Part shown: positions 27,625 through 34,884 of the stretch, in pieces
Numbering within the stretch: the first letter of the stretch is position 1
Layout: each line of letters opens with the position of its first letter
NCBI GenBank assembly: GCA_022827905.1
Contig: JAJEIQ010000014.1
Location: 1 to 64,000 of the forward strand
Reading direction: 5' to 3'
From: Pseudomonadales bacterium
GTDB taxonomy: Bacteria > Pseudomonadota > Gammaproteobacteria > Pseudomonadales > Azotimanducaceae
Length of the DNA stretch: 64,000 nucleotides
Notes under the pieces: model-generated
Database searches by the model: none
The model's input: only the letters and a program-made list of their open reading frames with translations
Told to the model about the DNA's origin: nothing
Made by a program: the position numbers and the translations under genes

Positions 27625-28506
27625 TTAGCGATCTCGCGAAATGATGAAGGTGGGCGCCGAGTCGCACCAAGCATCACCCAAGGATTGAACGGCGTCGCTG
27701 GCGCCCGGCATGGCGATCGGTCCCAAGTTCGTTAAGTGTCCCGTCGGCGTTTCCAGCAGGTTCATCACCGTCAACGGGCTGACGGAGAACAGCGTCAGCC
27801 GCCATTTCCCCTTGCCAGCGCCAAGCGATCCGGTCAGACCCGCGCCGCCCCTCTCCAACTGCACGGATGTCACGGAACGCGCTTCCCCAGGCGGAACCGC
27901 GATCGTCACCGGACCGCGCCGCTCACCGTTGTCGTCGATGCCCGTCACTTCGACCGATGCCGCCCCTAGGTCGTAGTTGATCAAGCGCAGCCAGCTTCGC
28001 TGATTGAAGTTTCTGGCGGGGTTGAAGATGTTCACTTCAAAGGCGCAGCCGTCACCACTCAAACCCACCGCCGCTGCATTGAAGGGCAGCAGGGCACTGC
28101 CCATGGAAGTCACAAATCCATCGGAGGTTCGCATGTAGGAACCGGCCTTGAAGTCAATCTCGCTCCTCAGCTGCAACACCCAATCCCCGGTGCCCGTGCC
28201 GATGCCGGGAGCGAGCCCCTTGCTCTGGTTGCCCTGCTCAAGATCGTTGGAATTGAGCCCGATGGTGGCGTCAGCTGCCAACTCCACCGACGAAGACCGG
28301 TACATCCCCCTATCGTCATAGGCGTGGATCTCCACGGTCCCTTCGTCGCCCAGGGACGAGATGCGAACGAAACTCTCCTGCGTCGGATGGGACGCCGCCC
28401 TCACCAGCGGCACGTCGACCACGGTTTCGCCCAGACAAGGCAGCGCTGGGCCAACGGCTAGCAGCATTGCCAAGAATCGTCGAAGACCTTTCCGATAGCG
28501 GTTCAT
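27625..28506 (-). CDS. Secreted protein of two tandem beta modules, function unknown
   Basis: 293 residues with an N-terminal signal peptide (RRFLAMLLAVGPALPCLGE). Two modules of about 100 residues follow (about 33-140 and 150-265). Both contain S-[FW]-[VL]-R-[IL], a Y/I-DD-x-G turn, a G-x-G-x-G-x-W-x-L strand, and end in RTSDGFVTSM or ETPTGHLTNL. I do not recognise a named family; related repeats may occur beside or fused to secreted proteases, but that is recollection rather than proof. It overlaps the NCS2 permease stop by 4 bases (ATGA) and is followed after 1 base by the subtilase, so all three are likely one transcript. A role in surface binding or as a protease partner is inference. 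Confidence 0.75.
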   Translation of the reverse strand: MNRYRKGLRRFLAMLLAVGPALPCLGETVVDVPLVRAASHPTQESFVRISSLGDEGTVEIHAYDDRGMYRSSSVELAADATIGLNSNDLEQGNQSKGLAPGIGTGTGDWVLQLRSEIDFKAGSYMRTSDGFVTSMGSALLPFNAAAVGLSGDGCAFEVNIFNPARNFNQRSWLRLINYDLGAASVEVTGIDDNGERRGPVTIAVPPGEARSVTSVQLERGGAGLTGSLGAGKGKWRLTLFSVSPLTVMNLLETPTGHLTNLGPIAMPGASDAVQSLGDAWCDSAPTFIISRDR

Positions 28507-30251
28507 GTGGATTTTCCTACAGCCGAGCCTTCCGGCTCCAAGCGGGTGGTCACGATGTCGGTGTCGTGGAACTGCTGGTGGCCCACGGTGGTTGCGTAGT
28601 GCCGCAGCAGGCGCAACGGGGTTTCCGCCTCGCTGGGCCAGTCCTTTTCGGCGCTGCCCAGCATGGCGAGCTGATCTTCCAAGTTAAGGTCGCCGCCGCT
28701 GGCCATGAACTCCACGCTGACTGCCCGCCCATCGGCCCGAGCCACGATGAGCAGCCGCCGCACCGGATCGTCGGCACCGTTGCCGAGCAATGTATGGACC
28801 GTTTCCTCAGCAACGGCCCGCAAGCGATGGGTCATCGACTCATCGCACTTCATTCGGCTGGCGACATCGCATAAAAAACGATCGATTTCACTGAGTTTCG
28901 CTGTGCTCAAGTCCGTTCGCAACCGCCGGGGCCTAGCGCTCGTGAGGTCCAGAATGCCATGCAGCAGGATCACCGTTAAGCCGCCGGCGGTCATGCCGTG
29001 GCTAAGCATCCGCCCCCACGGCCCGTCAAGCAACTCCGGGAAGACCAAATCAAACTGACATGCGAGGCCCACGCAGAATCCGGAACCAACAATCAGGCTC
29101 TTCTGGTAGTCGAGCCCGTCGTTGACCAGGATCTTGACCCCGAAAATGAACAGCAATGCCATCAGGACCACGAAGTAGGCAGCGACGACCGGACCGGGAA
29201 TGGCAACGGCCACGGCAACCAGCTTGGGCAGGAAGGCCAGAGCGACAAACAGGACTCCAACGCAGACGCCGACGGAGCGGGCGGCGACCCCGGTCAGTTC
29301 AGCGATGGCAATGCTGTTGCCATAGGTGGTGTTGGGCACGGTGCCGCCAAGGCCGGACAACAGGTTGCCGAGCCCGTCGGCATTGATGGCACCCTGAATC
29401 GAGCGGAAGTCGATCGCCCGGGGCTTGCGCCAGGAGGCCCGCTGGATGGCGATCGAATCGCCCAAGGTGTCCATCGCGCCGACCAAAGTGATGATGAGAA
29501 AGCCCGGCAGCAGCCCCCAAAACACGGCATCGAATTGCAAATCCAAACCCGGGTGGGCGCTGAAGTCGGGCAGCCCGATCCAAGGGGCATCCACGACCCG
29601 CTGAACATCGTAGATGCCGAAGGCAAATCCCAACCCGCAACCGACCAGAATGCCGATGGCAGGCGACCAAATCCGCCAGGCATTGGAGAACCGCAGGGCG
29701 ACCAAGACGATGGTGGCAAAGGTCGCGATGAGGGCCACCGGGGCGGCCAGTTCGGAAACCCCGCCAGGCACATCCTGCACCTTCCTCAAGATGATGGGCG
29801 CCACGCTGATGGGTATCAACATCAGCACCGTGCCCGCCACGGTGGGCGTGAACACCCGGCGCAGCATCGCCATCTTGGCGCCGAGCAGGAACTGGATCAG
29901 GGAGGAGCAGACGATCAACGTGGCCATCAGGCCGGGCCCGCCCTGCTCAAGCGCGGTCACGCTGACCGGCAGAAAGGCGCTGGTGCTGCCCATCACCAAG
30001 ATGTACCCCGCTCCAACGCGGCCAATGCGGATGGACTGGACCGTGGTGGCGACCCCGCTTACGATCAGAGCAGCAAACAACGCCCAAGACAGATAGGCTT
30101 CGCTTTCACCCACCACCGTGATGAGCACCACCGGTGCCAAGACCACGCTGGCCAAGGACAGGATGGTGTATTGAAGGCCCAATCCGGCGGTCAAAAACAA
30201 CGGCGGACGGTCGTCAGCCTCGTAGCGAACGGATTCATTCAGGGTCTGCAT
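28503..30251 (-). CDS. NCS2 xanthine/uracil permease fused to a C-terminal ATPase-like domain
   Basis: 582 residues. The first ~430 form an NCS2 purine/pyrimidine permease with about 14 hydrophobic segments; the substrate-motif region GGTVPNTTYGNSIAIAELTGVAARS is clear. The C-terminal ~135 residues (from LSTAKLSEIDRFL) are soluble and resemble the GHKL/RsbW-type ATPase fold (RLRAVAEETVHTLL, RRLLIVARADG, LRLLRHYATTVGHQQFHDTDIVTTR), though a full ATP-binding motif is not evident. Family role: proton-driven import of xanthine, uric acid or uracil. The extra domain could be regulatory; this is inference. It starts 46 bases after fabG and overlaps the next gene by ATGA, so it interrupts the fabG-acpP linkage. 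Confidence 0.9.
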   Translation of the reverse strand: MQTLNESVRYEADDRPPLFLTAGLGLQYTILSLASVVLAPVVLITVVGESEAYLSWALFAALIVSGVATTVQSIRIGRVGAGYILVMGSTSAFLPVSVTALEQGGPGLMATLIVCSSLIQFLLGAKMAMLRRVFTPTVAGTVLMLIPISVAPIILRKVQDVPGGVSELAAPVALIATFATIVLVALRFSNAWRIWSPAIGILVGCGLGFAFGIYDVQRVVDAPWIGLPDFSAHPGLDLQFDAVFWGLLPGFLIITLVGAMDTLGDSIAIQRASWRKPRAIDFRSIQGAINADGLGNLLSGLGGTVPNTTYGNSIAIAELTGVAARSVGVCVGVLFVALAFLPKLVAVAVAIPGPVVAAYFVVLMALLFIFGVKILVNDGLDYQKSLIVGSGFCVGLACQFDLVFPELLDGPWGRMLSHGMTAGGLTVILLHGILDLTSARPRRLRTDLSTAKLSEIDRFLCDVASRMKCDESMTHRLRAVAEETVHTLLGNGADDPVRRLLIVARADGRAVSVEFMASGGDLNLEDQLAMLGSAEKDWPSEAETPLRLLRHYATTVGHQQFHDTDIVTTRLEPEGSAVGKST

Positions 30252-30297
30252 GTGGTGCGGGGTTGCGCTGCGTGGGCGTCAATTCCCACCGCGGCCA

Positions 30298-31032
30298 TCA
30301 ACCCAAGTAAAGCCCACCGTTCACGTGCAGCGTTTCACCGGTGATGTATCCGGCCTGGTCGCTGGCTAGAAACGCCACCGCATCAGCCACCTCCTGGCCA
30401 CTGCCGACGCGACCCAAGGGGATGCGTTCCAGCATGCGGGTTGTCTGCTGCTCATTGAGGGCAGCCGTCATGTCGGATTCGATGAAGCCTGGGGCGATAG
30501 CGTTGGCGGTCACCCCGCGCGACCCCACCTCCAGCGCCACGGCGCGGGTGAAGCCTTCCACAGCCGCCTTGGAGGCCACGTAGTTGGCTTGTCCGGGGTT
30601 GCCCATGCGGGCGACCACCGAACTCAAGCTGATGATGCGGCCCCAGCGGGCTCGAATCATGCTCCGCAACAAGGGCCGAGTGATGCGGTACAGCCCGGTC
30701 AGGTTGGTATCGACCACCGCCTGCCAATCCGCCGCCGACATGCGCAACAGCAGGTTGTCCCGGGTGACGCCCGCATTGTTGACCAACACCGAAGGCATGC
30801 CTGGCGAATCGGCGAGCTGTTCGACGAGGGCCTCGACGCTTTGCTCGTCAGCGATGTCGAGCTGGGCCCCTAGGCCGCCGTCCCCCAAGCGTTCGGCTAT
30901 GGCAGCGGCACCGGCGTCGGTGGTCGCCGTGCCGACCACGAACAGGCCGTCGGCGGCCAAGCGCTCCGCGATGCGGGCGCCAATGCCCCTGGAGGCACCG
31001 GTCACGAGGGCGACTTTCGGCGGCTCGGCCAT
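30298..31032 (-). CDS. fabG: 3-oxoacyl-ACP reductase
   Basis: 244 residues, a classical short-chain dehydrogenase with the NADP-binding TGASRGIG motif (11-18), NNAG (85-88), and catalytic Ser138, Tyr151 and Lys155 (YVASK). The end (GYITGETLHVNGGLYL) is typical of FabG. It reduces 3-ketoacyl-ACP in fatty acid elongation. It begins 6 bases after the fabD stop, so fabD-fabG are one unit. The usual next gene, acpP, is displaced by a three-gene insert. Confidence 0.97.
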   Translation of the reverse strand: MAEPPKVALVTGASRGIGARIAERLAADGLFVVGTATTDAGAAAIAERLGDGGLGAQLDIADEQSVEALVEQLADSPGMPSVLVNNAGVTRDNLLLRMSAADWQAVVDTNLTGLYRITRPLLRSMIRARWGRIISLSSVVARMGNPGQANYVASKAAVEGFTRAVALEVGSRGVTANAIAPGFIESDMTAALNEQQTTRMLERIPLGRVGSGQEVADAVAFLASDQAGYITGETLHVNGGLYLG

Positions 31033-31038
31033 GGTCCT

Positions 31039-31968
31039 TCAGGCGGCCGCTGCTTCCAATTGATCGGCGAGACCGTCGAGGGTGCTCAGGGTGCCCGCCG
31101 TCAAGGCGCGGTCGATGCGGCGCGTGAGCCCGCTGAGCACCTTGCCCGGTCCGCACTCCACTAGGTGGCTGACGCCGCCTGCGGCCAGCCGCTGCACGCA
31201 CTCGATCCAGCGCACGGGTTCGCTGAGCTGCGCCAGCAGCCGCCGCTCAATGCCCTCCACGGTGGCGGCAATCTCGGCGTCCACGTTATGCACCACCGGA
31301 ATTCTTGGCGGGCTGAGGGGCACACCGTCCAAGGCTTCCGCGAGCCGCTCCCGTGCGGGGGCCATGAGGGCGCAGTGGAAAGGGCCGCTTACGTCCAGCA
31401 TCACCGCCTTGCGAGCCCCTCGTTCCCGGCAGCTGGCAACCGCCTGCTCGACGGCTTGGGTGGTCCCGGCAATGACTGTTTGCCCAGGCGCATTGTAGTT
31501 GGCCGGCGACACCAATCCGTCGGCGGCGGCGCAGGCCGCATCGATGGCCTCATCGTCAAGGCTCAAGATTGCCGCCATGGCACCCTCGCCCTGGGGCACT
31601 GCCTCCTGCATCAATTCGCCCCGCCGCCGCACGAGGCGAACGGCATCGGTGAAGGCCAGGGCGCCGGCGCAGGTGAGTGCCGAGTATTCACCGAGGCTAT
31701 GGCCTGCCATCAGGGCGGGTTGCGGACCGCCTTCGGCCAACCAAACGTCCCAGAGCGCCACGCTGGCGGTCAGCAGCGCCGGCTGGGTCACGGCCGTGGC
31801 GGCCAGTTCAGTGTCCGGACCATCGGTGACGATGCGCCAGAGATCGATGCCGATGGCGTCCCCCGCCTCGGCGAATCGCTCCCGCACTGACCCGTGGGCG
31901 GCGGCCACGTCGCTGAGCATGCCGACGAATTGAGACCCCTGGCCGGGGAATACGAAGCCGAGGCTCAT
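31039..31968 (-). CDS. fabD: Malonyl-CoA:ACP transacylase
   Basis: 309 residues with the N-terminal FVFPGQGSQ, the nucleophile Ser91 in GHSLGEYSAL, and His198 in GPFHCALM. It loads malonyl groups onto ACP for chain extension. It follows rpmF by about 21 bases. plsX, and fabH where present, usually stand between rpmF and fabD in gammaproteobacteria and are missing here. Confidence 0.97.
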   Translation of the reverse strand: MSLGFVFPGQGSQFVGMLSDVAAAHGSVRERFAEAGDAIGIDLWRIVTDGPDTELAATAVTQPALLTASVALWDVWLAEGGPQPALMAGHSLGEYSALTCAGALAFTDAVRLVRRRGELMQEAVPQGEGAMAAILSLDDEAIDAACAAADGLVSPANYNAPGQTVIAGTTQAVEQAVASCRERGARKAVMLDVSGPFHCALMAPARERLAEALDGVPLSPPRIPVVHNVDAEIAATVEGIERRLLAQLSEPVRWIECVQRLAAGGVSHLVECGPGKVLSGLTRRIDRALTAGTLSTLDGLADQLEAAAA

Positions 31969-31989
31969 CGGGCCGATTGGGCTGAGGCC

Positions 31990-32184
31990 CTAGTCCTCAT
32001 CGTCTTCATAGTCGTCCAGGTTGACCACCTGCTTGCCACGATAGAACCCCTCCGCAGTCACCTGGTGGCGCAGATGGGTCTCCCCGCTGGTGGGATCGGT
32101 GGAGAGCGCCGGAGTCTTCAGCCGGTCATGGGACCGACGCTTGCCCCGCCGCGCTCGGGATACCTTGTTTTGCTGAACTGCCAT
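31990..32184 (-). CDS. rpmF: Large ribosomal subunit protein bL32
   Basis: 64 residues with the standard start [19 protein letters not shown] and the region [19 protein letters not shown]. The C-terminus ends in an acidic stretch (DDYEDDED), which is longer than in E. coli. No zinc-binding cysteines are present, as in many gammaproteobacterial L32 proteins. It lies 9 bases after yceD, the common yceD-rpmF arrangement that links ribosome and lipid genes. Confidence 0.97.
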   Translation of the reverse strand: MAVQQNKVSRARRGKRRSHDRLKTPALSTDPTSGETHLRHQVTAEGFYRGKQVVNLDDYEDDED

Positions 32185-32193
32185 CTGTCCCTC

Positions 32194-32754
32194 CTATTTG
32201 TCGGGTGCCTTCAATGCGCCAAGGGCCGCGAAGGGCTTCTTCGTTTCCAGCGTGCCTTCGTCAATGCTGCCCGCGGGACTGGCCAGCGTCGGCGCCCGGG
32301 GGCAGTCCGCCGCCGAGCAAGGCCGCTCCGGCAATGCTAGAATCAATTCGTCCTCGATCAGTTCCGCAATACGCGCTTCGTCGCCTTCGACGCACAGCAC
32401 ATCCTGCTCCACGCCCAGGCGGGTGGCCTCCGCCTCGTTGTCGGCGATAACCACCGAAAAGTCGGACTTGAGGTCAACGGCCATCGGCTCCAAGCACCGA
32501 TGGCATTCGACGGCCACGCGACCTGCCAGTTCGCCGTCCATCCGCACAACGCCATGCCGGTCGAAGCGAAATGCAAGCCGCGCCCGAACCGCATCCGGGC
32601 AATCGCACAACGCGCTGAACCGCTCCAAGGCGGCCGCATCGACGCTGCGGCTGATCTGCGCCTTCCGCCCGGCCAATTCGGAAAGTCGGAAGCGTTCCTG
32701 CGACGGGTTCAGGGCCCACCTCCAACCCGGCGGATGGACATGGGCGCGCATCAT
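32194..32754 (-). CDS. yceD: YceD/DUF177 family protein (rpmF-linked)
   Basis: 186 residues from ATG 32754 (ATG 32751 is equally possible). DUF177 features: RFRLSELAGRKAQISRSV, RFDRHGVVRMDGELAGRVAVECHRCLEPM, ELIEDELILALP and a C-terminal CPRAP segment. The Cys residues around CHRC are conserved in the family. The protein is small and acidic and, by position and family, linked to 23S rRNA processing or ribosome assembly. It starts about 67 bases from the divergent maf gene, so the intervening region must carry promoters for both; I could not fix them with confidence. Confidence 0.93.
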   Translation of the reverse strand: MMRAHVHPPGWRWALNPSQERFRLSELAGRKAQISRSVDAAALERFSALCDCPDAVRARLAFRFDRHGVVRMDGELAGRVAVECHRCLEPMAVDLKSDFSVVIADNEAEATRLGVEQDVLCVEGDEARIAELIEDELILALPERPCSAADCPRAPTLASPAGSIDEGTLETKKPFAALGALKAPDK

Positions 32755-32821
32755 AGGTACCGGTGCACAGGCTGTAAAGGTATTCTGCTCGCCTTTCAAC
32801 ACGTACTTTTCGGCGCACGCC

Positions 32822-33412
32822 ATGACCGAGCTAATTCTGGCCTCTTCCTCACCCTACCGCCGCAATCTGCTGGAACGCCTAGGGTTGCCGTTCGAGGCAC
32901 TGAGCCCCGACATCGACGAAACACCCCATCCGGGCGAAGCCGCCGAAGCGCTGGTGCTGCGCTTGGCAGCCGCCAAAGCGGCCAAGATTGCCGAGGCCCG
33001 TCCCCACGCCGTGGTCGTTGCCTCAGATCAAGTGGCGGTGGCCGACGGCCCCCCAGGCGGCGCCATTCTCGGCAAACCCGGCGACCGTGCGGGCGCCATC
33101 GCCCAGCTGACCCGCCTGTCCGGGCACCGGGCGCGTTTCCTTACGAGCCTGTGCGTGCGCCAACCGAACGGCAGCCAACAACTCGAGGCCGAGACCACCG
33201 AAGTGCACTTCCGAAAGCTGGGCGACCGGGAAATCGCCCACTACGTGGATCGCGACGCGCCTTTCGACTGCGCGGGCGCCTTCCGCTCCGAGGGGCTCGG
33301 CATCGCCCTGTTCAAACGCATCGACGGCAACGACCCGAACGCCCTGATCGGCCTGCCGCTGATCCGCCTGTGCGAAATGCTGCGCCATGCCGGCTTCGAC
33401 CCGCTAGCCTAA
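32822..33412 (+). CDS. maf: Maf/YceF-family nucleoside triphosphate pyrophosphatase
   Basis: 196 residues from ATG 32822; the frame is open further upstream but those residues do not resemble the family. Diagnostic features: LILASSSPYRRNLLERLGLPF, the DE-T loop SPDIDETPHPGE, VVASDQVAV with the catalytic Asp, GKPGD, and the late motifs DCAGAF and NDPNALIGLPL. By family it hydrolyses modified or canonical NTPs. The SDQ form resembles the YceF group (7-methyl-GTP pyrophosphatase), which sits beside yceD and rluC in other gammaproteobacteria. The 3' end overlaps the converging rluC stop by 4 bases. Confidence 0.95.
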   Translation: MTELILASSSPYRRNLLERLGLPFEALSPDIDETPHPGEAAEALVLRLAAAKAAKIAEARPHAVVVASDQVAVADGPPGGAILGKPGDRAGAIAQLTRLSGHRARFLTSLCVRQPNGSQQLEAETTEVHFRKLGDREIAHYVDRDAPFDCAGAFRSEGLGIALFKRIDGNDPNALIGLPLIRLCEMLRHAGFDPLA

Positions 33413-34362
33413 AGCACCTCATCCGACAGGCGTCCCCAAGCCTCGGCGAACAGGGGCGGCAACGGCGCCTCGATGCGTCTGTTGGCGCCATCCCACTCGA
33501 AGCTGAGGCGCACCGCGTGCAGGCAAAGGCGATTGACGCCCGCAGCCTTCGAGCACTGCTCGGAAGCGGCGGTCTCGTACTTGTCCTCGCCCAGCACCGG
33601 ATGCCCACTGGCGGCCGCATGGACGCGAATCTGATGGGTGCGCCCGCTGTGCAACCGGGCGCTCAGCCAAGAGGCGGCAGCGCAGGCCCGCGTCACATTG
33701 AAGGTGGTCCGCGCCGGCTTGCCCTGCGCATCCACTCGCACCCGCCGTTCGCCGGCGGCGGAGACAAAGCGGTGCAAAGGCAGTTCCACAACGGTCCGGC
33801 GGCGCGGCCAGCGACCGCAGACGAGCAGTTGATAGGACTTGCGCACCTGCTGCGCCCGCAGCAGCCGATGCAGTTCGGAGAGCGCCGTACGGGACTTGGC
33901 GATCATCAGGCAGCCCGACGTGTCCCGGTCAAGCCGGTGGGCGAGTTCCAGGAACCGTTCGCTGCGCCCCGCGCGCAACGCCTCTATCAGGCCGAGCTGG
34001 ACGCCGCTGCCGCCGTGCACCGCCAAGCCGGAGGGCTTGTCAATGACCAGCAGGCCTTCGTCCTCGAAGAGAATGCGCCGGTCAAGCCGGGCCATCATCG
34101 CCGGCCCGGACCCGGCGGGTCCGGCGGGCGCTGCGGGCGTGGGCGCGCGCGCGGTTCGCACGGGCGGAATACGGACGTCATCACCTGCCGCAAGCCGGCG
34201 GTGGGGGCCGGTTCGGGCGCCGTTGACGCGCACTTCGCCCCGCCGCAGCATGCGGTAGATGCGAGTTTTCGGAACGCCCTTCAGCCGACGGAGAAGAAAG
34301 TTGTCGATGCGCTGACCCGCTTCGCCGGCATCGATCTTCACATGGTTCACTGAAACGTTCAC
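33409..34362 (-). CDS. rluC: Ribosomal large subunit pseudouridine synthase C
   Basis: 317 residues starting with GTG 34362. The N-terminal S4 RNA-binding domain (GQRIDNFLLRRLKGVPKTRIYRMLRRGEVRVNG) is followed by the RluA-type catalytic domain with Asp145 in HRLDRDTSG, plus VIDKPSGLAVH and RTHQIRVH. It converts specific uridines of 23S rRNA to pseudouridine. A Pro/Ala-rich linker (about residues 68-85) joins the domains. It is divergent from rne; the rluC-rne divergence is common in gammaproteobacteria. Confidence 0.95.
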   Translation of the reverse strand: MNVSVNHVKIDAGEAGQRIDNFLLRRLKGVPKTRIYRMLRRGEVRVNGARTGPHRRLAAGDDVRIPPVRTARAPTPAAPAGPAGSGPAMMARLDRRILFEDEGLLVIDKPSGLAVHGGSGVQLGLIEALRAGRSERFLELAHRLDRDTSGCLMIAKSRTALSELHRLLRAQQVRKSYQLLVCGRWPRRRTVVELPLHRFVSAAGERRVRVDAQGKPARTTFNVTRACAAASWLSARLHSGRTHQIRVHAAASGHPVLGEDKYETAASEQCSKAAGVNRLCLHAVRLSFEWDGANRRIEAPLPPLFAEAWGRLSDEVL

Positions 34363-34373
34363 GGCGCAGTCCG

Positions 34374-34402
34374 TTGCGCGGCACGTTCCTTGCTGCTATG
34401 AT
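34374..34402 (+). promoter_or_regulatory. Predicted rne promoter with extended -10
   Basis: TTGCGC (34374-34379), 17-base spacer and TATGAT (34397-34402), with TGC directly before the -10 as in extended promoters. Initiation near 34409 would give an rne leader of about 475 bases. Confidence 0.6.
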
Positions 34403-34408
34403 GCGCCG

Positions 34409-34884
34409 CACTCAAAGTCGTGCAATGAACGGTGCGCGCCCCGAAGCAGGGTGGACGGGGACGTGGCAGGAACGAAGTTGAATTCACGGATATCCACCCA
34501 ATGTCAGACTCGGCCATGGAGCCGACGACAGACCTAACCAACCGACGATTAACAAATCTACAAACGCAAACACTGAATTGAAACCAGCGCCTTGCGGTCA
34601 ATGCAAGACCTGGAACGGAAAAATCCGAGGCGCGGCGCGAAGGTGCCCCGCCCCAACGCGAAACGCAATGCCAACCAGCAACGAGCAAAGCCATTGGGCT
34701 TAGGGATGCAAACCAGCACCACTTGTTCCGAGACGCCGCCCCTTAGACCGGGCGCGGCCAGTCCGCTGACAACTCGCCCTGCGTCCGCCTTCTGCTGAAC
34801 CTCGGCCGTTCGGGCCGCAGCTTAAGTCAATTCGCCTCCGTTCCCGCCTGACCGCTTCCGGCGCTTCCAGCCTAGGAAGAAGAT
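34409..34884 (+). promoter_or_regulatory. Long untranslated leader of rne (candidate autoregulatory 5' UTR)
   Basis: No convincing gene lies between rluC and rne. The middle part (about 34500-34590) is unusually A-rich and poor in G, unlike its surroundings. In E. coli the rne leader is long, structured and cleaved by RNase E to set its own level. The same role is proposed here by analogy; I have not established the fold. Confidence 0.5.

Noticed and set aside
28998-30344. A 448-codon plus-strand frame opposite the NCS2 permease
   Set aside because: It is antisense to a clear membrane transporter; its Gln/Asp/His-rich translation is the usual shadow of hydrophobic coding sequence.
32198-32821. 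Upstream in-frame extension of maf by about 208 codons
   Set aside because: It overlaps yceD on the other strand and does not resemble Maf; the known N-terminus starts at 32822.
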